Source: Gammaproteobacteria bacterium
GTDB taxonomy: Bacteria; Pseudomonadota; Gammaproteobacteria; Steroidobacterales; Steroidobacteraceae
Length of the DNA stretch: 6,142 nt
Assembly (NCBI GenBank): GCA_028293725.1
Contig: JAQGOE010000281.1
Coordinates: 1 to 6,142, forward strand
Direction: 5' to 3'
The notes under the pieces are model-generated. The model did not search any database. It saw only the letters and a program-made list of their open reading frames with translations, and was not told where the DNA came from. Below, one piece after another: positions 1 through 6,142 of this stretch. Each line of letters begins with the position of its first letter. The stretch's first letter is position 1. The translations under genes and the position numbers were made by a program.

Positions 1-527
1 CGGCTGAGGTCCGAGTTTGAGGCGAATCCAGGCACGTCATCGAACCGGAACCAGCCGCTTCGCGGCGCCGCGCCAATCTTGATCCTGTGCAATTGTTGGG
101 AGACTTCGATGCCCTCCACCAGGGCCAGGTAGTCGGTCGTCTTGTAAGACTCGGCGGCCACCACGGCTTTCATTCCTGTCCTGTTCAGCGTGAACCCGAG
201 CTCTGAAGTGCGGTGGGCGGGATTGATGGTCGTCAGCACCAGGCCAATCTTGGCGGCCGCGAACTGGGTCAGAGCCCATTCGGCGCAGTTGGGCGACCAG
301 ATCCCGATCCGGTCGCCAGGCCCGAGGCCCAGCGCCAAGAATCCAGCCGCCATGGCGTCCGCCCTGAAAGCGAGTTCGCGCCAGCTCCACCGGATCCCCT
401 GCGCGACCGACACTACGGCGCAGTCGTCGCCCCAACGCTCGGCCGCGTGGTCGAGGGCTTGCCCGATGGTTATTTCCAGCAGCGGCGACCCACTTGCTCC
501 TGCCACCCAACTTAGATCTCGGTCCAT
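1..527 (-). CDS. AMP-forming acyl-CoA synthetase, N-terminal part (runs off left edge)
   Basis: The 175 visible codons read as the N-terminal subdomain of an ANL-superfamily AMP-binding ligase, which activates a carboxylic acid with ATP and CoA in the cytoplasm. Landmarks: the opening helix (IGQALDHAAERWGDDCAVV, residues 21-39), RWSWRELAFRADAMAAGF (46-63), the highly typical GDRIGIWSPNCAEWALTQF (71-89), and AAKIGLVLTTINPAHRTSEL (91-110). The ATP-binding P-loop and C-terminal domain would lie beyond position 1, as family members are usually about 540-570 residues. The ATG at 525-527 is preceded by a G6 tract (532-537) four bases upstream. It lies 54 bp after the esterase stop and in the same frame, so co-transcription is likely. 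Context suggests the substrate is the acid freed by the esterase, perhaps a hydroxycinnamate. The sequence seen resembles general fatty-acyl-CoA synthase-like members, so substrate is an inference. Family call is very secure. Confidence 0.93.
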   Translation of the reverse strand, partial: MDRDLSWVAGASGSPLLEITIGQALDHAAERWGDDCAVVSVAQGIRWSWRELAFRADAMAAGFLALGLGPGDRIGIWSPNCAEWALTQFAAAKIGLVLTTINPAHRTSELGFTLNRTGMKAVVAAESYKTTDYLALVEGIEVSQQLHRIKIGAAPRSGWFRFDDVPGFASNSDLS

Positions 528-581
528 CTCGCCCCCCAAAGACGCCGGCCTCGCTTTGACATTCAGTGTTGGCCCCAGGCC

Positions 582-2222
582 TCATCGCGCTCGGGGGTCA
601 CGACAGAAATAACTCTCCGCGCGCTGCGGGTCGCCTCCCGACTTGAGCGTTGCGCGCTTCGGGTAGGCGCAGATCAGACCTGTGCGTACGGGTTGGCTTG
701 CGGGCGCGCCCGCCTGCGCGGGCGGGCTCGCGATCACTTGCTCGGGCGCGCGGCCCTGTTCGACCCATGCCTCTAGCGCGGACGCCACGCTGGTGGAAGG
801 ATCCTCCCCCGGTGCGGGAACACTACCCTGGCCGATGTCGCTCGGGCCGGCGCCGCCCGCGCAATGATGCATGCCGGGTACCATGAAAAGCCGCATGAAA
901 CCGGCGGATTGCGTCGCCCCCATGCGGCGCACCACCTGGTCACGATAGTCGATAGTGCCCTGAGCAGGGATGGCTGCGTCAGACCAACCGTGATACAGGA
1001 CCAGCTTGCCGCCGCGGGTCGCGAAGCGAGAGAGGTCTGGGTCCGAGGCGTTGAAAGTTGCGGCTGTCTTTGTTTCCAGGGTCGCAAAGTCGCGGTCAAA
1101 GTCGAAGTCGGCGGGTGTCCAACCGGCGGGCGCACCAACAACGTACTTGACGAAATTGCTGCCAAACGCGTTCTGAATGCTCGCGCCAGGTGCCGCTCCG
1201 AATATCCAAGCATCCCATCCTGGCGAAGGGGGAGCTGATTCTCCACCGGGAAGAAACCCGAAGTAGATCTGCTTCCCATTTGAGCCGTGGGCGCCTCGAT
1301 AGATAGCCCGAAGCGCCGTGATCTGCTGACCAGTTAGGCAGGCATCCGACTCAGTGGCTGCGCACCTCAGCTTTTCCGGGTTGAACCGGCATTGCCGCGG
1401 ATCGCTGACCAGTCCGTCGGCGAGCCCGTCTTGCGCGTCACACTGTGCGAGCACTGCCCGGGCGATTGCCGGTGTCTTGGCGGCTGGAATCGTCGCACCA
1501 GGTCTCGAAAGGGCTTGAGCGTTCCAGACGAAGTCCGTGAATAGTCCCGTCCAGGCATATGCCGGCGCGCCGGCTAGGATGCCGTCGTAGTCTTCAGGAA
1601 ACCTCTGTGCCTCCATGAGCCCTTGGCGGCCTCCATTTGAGCACGACTCGAAGTACGAACGGCGGGGCGGCTCCCCGTAGAACTCCGACGTGAGCCCCTT
1701 GCCAGCCACGGCCGTCAGGTGCACGGCGCGCCAGCCGAAATCGACAACTTTCTCCGGGTGTCCTTCGGCCCAGCTGGCATCGGTTCCCGCGGCTTTGTGG
1801 CCCGTGTCAGTCGAAGCCGCTGCATAGCCTCCCTGAACCGCAGCCACAAGACTGGAATAGCCGACTGCGCCGGCGAATCCTCCGTTCCCCACGCCGAGGA
1901 AACGGCCGTTCCAGCTGTTGACCGGCAGCCACACCTCGAAGGCGATGGATGAGTCCGGCGTAGGTCGCAGCACACCTTGGAGTCGACAAAAAGCAGGAAG
2001 CTGCACCGTCTTGGCCGGCCCTAACTCTGGCGGGATCACGAAGGGTCCGGCCGATTGCAGCGCCGCAGCCGTAATCTCGGTGCCGGAAAGGGCTTTGCCT
2101 AACAGGCTGGTGCAGTTACTTCCCACGTCGGCCGCGGAGGCTACATTGGCGGTGACCGCGCATGCCAGCAGGGCAAGCACCAAGCCCCTGGTGCAAGCGA
2201 CCCTCAATACTTGGATTCTCAT
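582..2222 (-). CDS. Exported tannase/feruloyl esterase family hydrolase
   Basis: A complete 546-residue serine esterase of the tannase/feruloyl esterase family (PF07519), which hydrolyses esters of phenolic acids such as galloyl, feruloyl or chlorogenate-type esters. Residues 1-30 form a signal peptide (basic start, hydrophobic core LVLALLACAVTA, cleavage likely after ASA), so it acts in the periplasm, outer membrane or outside. The family's CS-D-HC arrangement is present: C194-S195 in SCSNGGRQG (nucleophile), D415 in HGWSD, and H453-C454 in MHHC, with C194 and C454 expected to form the disulfide that braces the active site. A calcium loop (D262, D265, D269) matches the spacing in fungal feruloyl esterase. 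The mature part has ten cysteines, enough for five disulfides. GAGGAAA seven bases before the ATG is a good ribosome site. The gene follows the receptor remnant by 89 bp and precedes the CoA ligase. The same family includes MHETase-type enzymes, so the exact ester is unknown. Confidence 0.95.
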   Translation of the reverse strand: MRIQVLRVACTRGLVLALLACAVTANVASAADVGSNCTSLLGKALSGTEITAAALQSAGPFVIPPELGPAKTVQLPAFCRLQGVLRPTPDSSIAFEVWLPVNSWNGRFLGVGNGGFAGAVGYSSLVAAVQGGYAAASTDTGHKAAGTDASWAEGHPEKVVDFGWRAVHLTAVAGKGLTSEFYGEPPRRSYFESCSNGGRQGLMEAQRFPEDYDGILAGAPAYAWTGLFTDFVWNAQALSRPGATIPAAKTPAIARAVLAQCDAQDGLADGLVSDPRQCRFNPEKLRCAATESDACLTGQQITALRAIYRGAHGSNGKQIYFGFLPGGESAPPSPGWDAWIFGAAPGASIQNAFGSNFVKYVVGAPAGWTPADFDFDRDFATLETKTAATFNASDPDLSRFATRGGKLVLYHGWSDAAIPAQGTIDYRDQVVRRMGATQSAGFMRLFMVPGMHHCAGGAGPSDIGQGSVPAPGEDPSTSVASALEAWVEQGRAPEQVIASPPAQAGAPASQPVRTGLICAYPKRATLKSGGDPQRAESYFCRDPRAR

Positions 2223-2249
2223 AAGCTTTTCCTCGTTCCAATGCTCAGC

Positions 2250-2261
2250 AACTAATTAGTT
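2250..2261. promoter_or_regulatory. Perfect 12-bp AT-rich palindrome upstream of the esterase (candidate operator)
   Basis: AACTAATTAGTT is identical to its reverse complement and lies 28-39 bp before the esterase start codon, in the only gap before that gene. It stands out as AT-rich in GC-rich DNA. Position and symmetry fit a homodimeric repressor site; MarR-family regulators of hydroxycinnamate genes use AT-rich palindromes of this general look. No gene for such a repressor lies in the window, and no convincing -35/-10 pair could be placed, so the role is an inference. Confidence 0.4.
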
Positions 2262-2311
2262 AGCGAACCGCAGTTGGAGTGCGCCACCCGAGCGGCATGG
2301 ATTTGTTCGCG

Positions 2312-3903
2312 CTACATCGAGTGTTTGATCTCCAAGGCAATATCGAGTGGTGGGGCCGGATTCTGAATCTGGGCAGCCCCTCCGGCCGATACAACGTCGA
2401 ACTGACCGAAGTAATAGTGCCTGTTGAAGAGATTCTTACCCTGCACGATGACCTGCCAGTTCCCTTTCGGCGCTTCCCAGGTCAGGTGCGCGTTGTAGAC
2501 GGTGAAGCCGGCGGTATGGTTGTATGGCGAATTCTGCGCGGCGGTATAAATAACCGTGCGAAAGTTGGCGTCCAGCCGTGCGATGAGTGCGCCCTGTGCG
2601 TCGAAAGGCACGGTGTCCGCCAAATCGCGCTTGCGTCTCAAATTCCACTCCCTTCTGCTTCCCGGCGCCGGCGTTATAGGGCAGCGCGCAGGGCGACCCG
2701 AAGTTGAGGCCCGGAATACCTGCCGCCGCGGTGGCTGCCGCGATTGACGGAATGCCGCTGCAGTTTGTGAGCGTGAGCTGGATGTCGTTGTCCTTCGAAT
2801 AGTACAGATCGATGTTTGCGTGGAGATGATTGTCGAACCAGCTCGACTTCACTCCTAGCCACGACCGGATCGTTCTGATAGAAATTCAGCAGATTGGGCA
2901 GCCCGGTGAAGATGAAGGCGGAGGAAAGATCTTCGTGGCCGAAATACACTGTCTTTTCACTGAAATAGTAGCCACCGACCGTCCAATCGAGCCACTTGTT
3001 GTAGTTGCCGTTCAGGCGCAACTCATCGCTGAACTGATGATGGCCCATGGACTCGGCCCCGAGATCGAGCGGCCAGACCGAAACGTCGTTGTCATGCACC
3101 CAAGTGGCCGCGTAGCCCCGCAAGGCCACAACATCTTTTAGAGACAGATTATCCGCGAACTTCCGGTCTGTCGCCATCGAGACGCCCCAGCTGTTCACGG
3201 TCTGCTTCGGGTCGACGCAGTACGCCTGTTGGCCAAAGTTGTTGCCCAATGGCCCGGCACTCCCCACTACCGAAGGCGCAGGCATGCAGAAGTTCGCGTA
3301 CGTCGAGTAGAAGTTCTTCGGAATAATCTTTGGGACCAGGGCCTCGTTGTAGGGCAGCAGATGGCCGTTGGTGGTGGGGATCGCCAGTGCGGGCGAACTT
3401 GCCGCCAGGGCGGACGCATTTCCCACGAGCGGTCCCGGGCCGGCATAGCCGAGAGTTTCGGCCTGATAGTCCTGGTTCTCGTTGGTCAGGTCGCCGATGA
3501 CGTCAAAAACCAGGTTTTCGCTCGGAAGCCAGCGGACCGCCAGTCGGACGGCCGCGTAGCCTATGCCACCCTCGCGGCCGTTGACGCAGCTGGTCGTCTG
3601 GCTCGGGAACCCTGGCGACACCGAGTAGGTGCCGGTTACGCCGTTCACGTCCGTCGGTACCCTGGGGACCGCGCAGCACCTCGACGCGGTCGAGGTCGAG
3701 TAGAGGCCGGCGTGTGTTGCGGACTGCGGCGATTCGCTGCAAACCGGAGATCCACCTGGTATTTTTATTGGTCCTGTTGAGGCGGCCGAGATCGGCGGCT
3801 CCACACGCGGGATAGGGTTGGCATTCTGCAGAAAAGAAACGTTAGACGAAGACATCGCCCCCCCGATGGAATACGCATTAACCAGCGAGCACCGCTGTTT
3901 CAT
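2312..3903 (-). pseudogene. TonB-dependent outer-membrane receptor, degraded by several out-of-frame lesions
   Basis: Receptor homology is clear but split over frames. A short piece of the plug domain, DLDRVEVLRGPQGT (about 3697-3656), sits in a different frame from the flanking sequence. Next comes a barrel segment from DVNGVTGTYSV through RLAVRWLPSENLVFDVIGDL to LPNLLNFYQNDPVVA (about 3650-2860). LGVKSSWFDNHLHANIDLYYS to GKQKGVEFETQAR follows in a second frame (about 2858-2630). The C-terminal strands, from DLADTVPFDAQGAL through APKGNWQVIVQGKNLFNRHYYFG to the TAG at 2312, lie in a third frame. The joins near 3655, 2858 and 2630 also skip blocks that intact receptors contain. A one- or two-base slip near 3700 explains the first change. 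No signal peptide, TonB box or first half of the plug is visible. The piece totals roughly 515-530 codons against about 750-800 in the family. Possible starts are the ATG at 3903 (AGGAG upstream) or at 3855 (G7 tract upstream). Its original substrate was presumably an ester cleaved by the next gene; that is inferred from position. Confidence 0.9.
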
Positions 3904-3916
3904 GCGCTCCTAGGGC

Positions 3917-4005
3917 GACACTATCTGTTCGTTTTCTCGGGCGCTTTTTGGTGAATGACACCGGCTCTTCGCACGGTTACATCGGGACACTCTTTCTGTA
4001 GTGTC
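3917..4005. promoter_or_regulatory. Cluster of four GACAC/GTGTC half-sites between regulator and receptor
   Basis: The gap between the AraC-type gene and the receptor carries GACACT at 3917-3922, GACACC at 3957-3962, GACACT at 3986-3991 and its inverse AGTGTC at 4000-4005. The last two form an inverted repeat with an 8-bp spacer. The two GACACT copies on the plus strand are also each followed by TCTGT after a short spacer. About 0.2 copies of a five-base word would be expected by chance on both strands over 89 bp. This is where the adjacent AraC-type protein, or another activator of the receptor, might bind. No promoter elements could be assigned with confidence. Confidence 0.3.
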
Positions 4006-4068
4006 GACCGACCGCCGCGGCCGCAGGTGTTACGTCGAAACGCGATGATGATATTCGGTAGATCTGGT

Positions 4069-4093
4069 CGCGATCCCTCGCAGCTGGATCGCG
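4069..4093 (-). terminator. Stem-loop after the AraC-type gene, no U-tract
   Basis: CGCGATCC (4069-4076) and GGATCGCG (4086-4093) form a perfect 8-bp stem with a 9-base loop, starting 31 bases after the regulator's stop codon. No run of T follows on the minus strand, so it is not a standard intrinsic terminator. It may protect the 3' end of the regulator mRNA or reduce read-through into the receptor. Confidence 0.3.
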
Positions 4094-4124
4094 CGCCGTT
4101 CAGATTGGCGTTTTGCCTAGCGCC

Positions 4125-5147
4125 TCACCGAGAATTCGCGGCTCGCCGCAATAGGTCACTCGGTGACATGGAAAAAGCACGCCGGAAGGCGGTGCTGAAT
4201 TGCGACATGTTTGAAAACCCACATGCCAAGGAGACCTCCGTCACCGTCACATCGGGCCGCAAGGGCCTCTCGAGCAACTGCCGAGCCCGCTCGAGCCGCT
4301 CGGTCTTTAGAAACTGCCAGGCCGTACACCCAGCATCGCGAAACAGGTGGTGGAGGTGCCCCAGTGAAATCCCGCATGCGCTTGCAACATCAGTGAGTGT
4401 CAGATCTGGATCGTCGAGACGTGCGCGAATAATGCGCTTTGCGCGGGCGAGGTTCGCTGCCCGAACCGTTCGCGCTCCACTCATCGCATCGTTGCAACCG
4501 CTGAGAGCGAGCAACACCAATTCCCCGATCAGGCAGCTTGCACTCGCAAATTCCCCGTCGGACATCGTTGCGGAGTCTTTTTGGAATTCCTGCAGGGCGT
4601 GCAGGGCCAGGTGGCCCAGGCCACTGTGAGTATCCTTTGGCCGCATACATCGGCCTTCGCCGTTGACGAGACGTTGATCGACAAAGCCGCGGGGCAATAC
4701 AAATGAGAGGGTATCGTTGTCCCCAAGCTTCGTGTGACAAATCGTCTCGGACGATACGAGCAATACAAACGTCGCCGGCTGGCACACTTGCGTGCGCCGC
4801 AGCTGCGCGAGCTCCAGATTGCCGCTGAGGGGCGCGTACACGATGTACTGATCACGACTGTCGGCCGCAATCTCCGGACCATCTCTGACCAATTGCGCCT
4901 TCCCCGCAATGGTTCTGAAGCGGGCGATGCCGAAGCCATTCGCTGATCGACTGCGCGCATCTATCTGAAAGCTCGGATCCCGTGGGAGCGTGTGAGATAG
5001 TTTATAAGCGCAGACGTGCTGCCCAATAAATCGCAACCATTCGTCATGAATAGTTGCCCGCTCCGCGGCTGAACCGGATATTGCGGCTCCCGGCGTTCCA
5101 ACGACGAAGTGTTGCTGATCGAGTGGCGCACTTGTGGCCGGCTTCAT
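4125..5147 (-). CDS. AraC-family transcriptional regulator
   Basis: A 340-residue one-component regulator that should bind a small effector and activate nearby promoters. The N-terminal half (about residues 28-165) has the look of the AraC_binding_2 cupin-like sensor: a DEWLRFIGQHV helix, IDARSRSANGFGIARFR, RDQYIVYAPLSGNLEL and FVLPRGFVDQRLV. The C-terminal part holds the two helix-turn-helix units of the AraC/XylS DNA-binding domain: DLTLTDVASACGISLGHLHHLF (about 248-269) and TVTEVSLACGFSNMSQFSTAFRRAF (split across about 301-325), ending in the typical MSPSDLLRR. I chose the ATG at 5145-5147 because a G7 tract (5150-5156) lies two bases upstream. An in-frame ATG at 5216 would add 23 residues but has no visible ribosome site, and the ATG at 5162 has only a weak AAGGG ten bases away. 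It is on the same strand and immediately upstream of the receptor remnant, so control of the receptor, esterase and ligase genes is the likely role. The effector is unknown. Confidence 0.93.
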   Translation of the reverse strand: MKPATSAPLDQQHFVVGTPGAAISGSAAERATIHDEWLRFIGQHVCAYKLSHTLPRDPSFQIDARSRSANGFGIARFRTIAGKAQLVRDGPEIAADSRDQYIVYAPLSGNLELAQLRRTQVCQPATFVLLVSSETICHTKLGDNDTLSFVLPRGFVDQRLVNGEGRCMRPKDTHSGLGHLALHALQEFQKDSATMSDGEFASASCLIGELVLLALSGCNDAMSGARTVRAANLARAKRIIRARLDDPDLTLTDVASACGISLGHLHHLFRDAGCTAWQFLKTERLERARQLLERPLRPDVTVTEVSLACGFSNMSQFSTAFRRAFSMSPSDLLRRAANSR

Positions 5148-5149
5148 TG

Positions 5150-5156
5150 CCCCCCC
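5150..5156 (-). promoter_or_regulatory. G7 tract acting as probable ribosome binding site of the regulator
   Basis: Seven consecutive G on the minus strand, two bases before the ATG at 5147, decide the start chosen for the AraC-type gene. G-runs can pair with the CCUCC of 16S rRNA using G-U wobble. Very similar tracts precede the ATGs at 3855 (G7) and 527 (G6). Confidence 0.45.
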
Positions 5157-5449
5157 AGCCATTGCATCAATGCCCTTTGAGAAGAGCTTTGCCGAAGATC
5201 TTAGGGCACTGACCATTACGTGGCAAGAAACACGCTGCCGCAGAGAAACGCCAGCGCGCAGTGGGACACCCTCCTCCTGTTACCCCAGCATCCTGATGCC
5301 GATAGCACACGGTCAACAAAACGGATATTGCCCAGGGAAAAGCCGCGCGTACGTGCCTCGTGCCACGGGCGCAGCCCGAGCCCAGAATCCCCCACTCATC
5401 ACGCAGCTCCTGCCGGGACTACGTCGACGGCATCCCTCTCCCCTTCACG
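5157..5449. other. Stretch without a recognisable gene
   Basis: Between the regulator's start and the end of the integrase remnant I see no credible coding sequence on either strand. Open frames here have no family resemblance and no ribosome site. The region should contain the regulator's promoter, but no clear -35/-10 pair was found. A small GC hairpin at 5366-5378 (5-bp stem, 3-base loop) lacks a T-tract. Confidence 0.5.
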
Positions 5450-5963
5450 TCACGGTTCCTCGTCGGAACTCATCCCCTCATCTTTGCTATCACCTGAATC
5501 GGGTGGTCGTTCAGGCGGAGGGTCCGTTGCGATTCGTGGACGTGCTACCCGTCGCCGAGGGCTTCCCAAATAGGCGGATGACACCTCCAGACGACTGTGA
5601 CCGGCATTCCTAGCCACGATCTCCCGGGTGGCTCGATCAATTCTCGAGGACGCCCTCCTTTGGTTCCCCTCGTGATTTCGACGCGCCCCGCCTCGTTGAG
5701 AGCCAAATGCGGCCGGAACTGAAACGCCTCCCGCACACGCAGACCAAACACGGAGATCAACAACAACTGGCATGCGAAGTAGACATCCCGGTCTCCACCG
5801 CACGTCGGCGGATCTCAGTGAAGTCCACCCCCGCACCGCGTTCGGACCTGTCAGTCGGGGTGGCGCTCTGGCGCCGAGTCAATCCTGGACGCTCCTTACA
5901 ATACTGGTCGATCAATCTCACGAGTTCGGCCCTCCAGCGGACTCTTGGAAGACACCCCAGCAC
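5450..5963 (-). pseudogene. Remnant of an Integrase_1-type tyrosine recombinase
   Basis: Three pieces in three frames line up in order with the PF12835 (Integrase_1) phage/ICE integrases. The first is VDFTEIRRRAVETG (ending near 5787, in the open frame from 5963). The second is DVYFACQLLLISVFGLRVREA on through RGTKGGRPRELIE (about 5787-5632), holding the catalytic arginine of FGLR and the lysine of TKGG. The third is ATREIVARNAGHSRLEVSS followed by AYLG (about 5632-5564), holding the late histidine and the candidate nucleophile tyrosine, with a tail to a stop at 5450. The section that should lie between the second and third pieces, including the HxxR box with the second catalytic arginine, is absent. 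The N-terminal DNA-binding domain is mostly unrecognisable. Such an enzyme once cut and joined DNA for an integrating element; it cannot be active now. No attachment repeats or tRNA gene were found nearby. Confidence 0.82.
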
Positions 5964-6028
5964 CTATACTTTTTAAACCGACCTTGTACGAGCCGCTGGG
6001 GCACGAAAGTGGGGTTCGCGATACAAGC

Positions 6029-6142
6029 TTACGGTAAGGTGCGAGCGATCACTTTGCCTGAGACCGGAGCGGTGATCTCGTAGTGCGACCCCATAACAAC
6101 CTCGCGTACATTCTTCGTCCGCAGCGCCACGACATTGACGCC
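6029..6142 (-). CDS. C-terminal end of an unrecognised protein (runs off right edge)
   Basis: From the window edge, 37 codons read in one frame to a TAA at 6029-6031. The peptide (GVNVVALRTKNVREVV then MGSHYEITAPVSGKVIARTLP) has a mixed, protein-like composition and no rare-residue runs. I do not recognise the family. It lies upstream of the integrase remnant on the same strand and could belong to the same former mobile element, or could be a chance open frame. The 65 bp between it and the integrase piece hold no clear signal. Confidence 0.3.
   Translation of the reverse strand, partial: GVNVVALRTKNVREVVMGSHYEITAPVSGKVIARTLP

Noticed and set aside
37..585. Minus-strand open frame starting at an ATGA that overlaps the esterase stop, suggesting a translationally coupled gene
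   Set aside because: Its product is arginine/glycine-rich with no family resemblance; the acyl-CoA synthetase frame starting at 527 over the same bases is strongly conserved.
190..612. Plus-strand open frame opposite the acyl-CoA synthetase
   Set aside because: Antisense shadow of a GC-rich gene; biased composition and no ribosome site.
2436..2852. Separate small protein beginning VKSSWFDNHL
   Set aside because: Its first part is an internal receptor barrel segment and its second part is out-of-frame translation; it is a piece of the broken receptor, not an independent gene.
3229..3780. 183-codon plus-strand open frame opposite the receptor remnant
   Set aside because: Arg/Gly/Val-rich antisense shadow; the minus strand here gives clear receptor motifs.
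5148..5216. Longer start for the AraC-type regulator (23 extra residues)
   Set aside because: No ribosome site before the ATG at 5216 and the extra residues show no domain features; the ATG at 5147 has a G7 tract just upstream.
5366..5378. Hairpin CGGGC-GCA-GCCCG as a terminator
   Set aside because: Short stem, three-base loop and no T-tract on either strand; such hairpins are common by chance in GC-rich DNA.
5134..5613. 159-codon plus-strand open frame across the regulator start and integrase tail
   Set aside because: Pro/Arg/Ser-rich, no recognisable motif, overlaps two supported minus-strand features.
1..6142. CRISPR array, tRNA, rRNA, riboswitch or insertion-sequence ends
   Set aside because: No regularly spaced repeats, no cloverleaf-like sequence and no paired terminal inverted repeats were seen on reading both strands.

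Overview
The window is high-GC proteobacterial DNA. The gene types (a fragmented TonB-dependent receptor of the large environmental kind, a signal-peptide-bearing tannase-family esterase, an AraC regulator and a CoA ligase) suggest a sphingomonad-like alphaproteobacterium. That assignment is an inference from gene content, not from a marker gene. All convincing genes lie on the minus strand, so the biological order runs from high to low coordinates.

In transcription order: the far right edge (6142-6029) holds the C-terminal 37 codons of an unrecognised ORF. Next is a decayed tyrosine integrase of the Integrase_1 type (5963-5450), spread over three frames and missing its middle. A stretch with no gene follows (5449-5148). 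An intact AraC-family regulator spans 5147-4125. A 221-bp gap (4124-3904) carries a stem-loop just after the regulator and a cluster of GACAC/GTGTC half-sites. A TonB-dependent receptor remnant (3903-2312) has recognisable pieces in three reading frames, and most of its plug domain and parts of its barrel are missing. A short spacer (2311-2223) contains a perfect 12-bp AT-rich palindrome. It is followed by an intact exported tannase/feruloyl-esterase-family hydrolase (2222-582) and, 54 bp further on, the first 175 codons of an AMP-forming acyl-CoA synthetase (527-1) that runs off the left edge.

Read together, this looks like a small catabolic locus for aromatic or other carboxylic esters. The regulator senses the compound, the receptor would have brought the ester across the outer membrane, the exported esterase releases the free acid, and the CoA ligase activates it for breakdown. 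The receptor is now almost certainly non-functional as read, while regulator, esterase and ligase fragment are open and well conserved. Both the receptor and the nearby integrase have lost internal blocks with a change of frame at each join, either by genuine decay next to an old mobile element or as an assembly artefact. I do not see a clearly new type of system. The most useful leads are the broken receptor in a preserved pathway, the palindrome before the esterase, and the G6-7 tracts just upstream of three proposed start codons.
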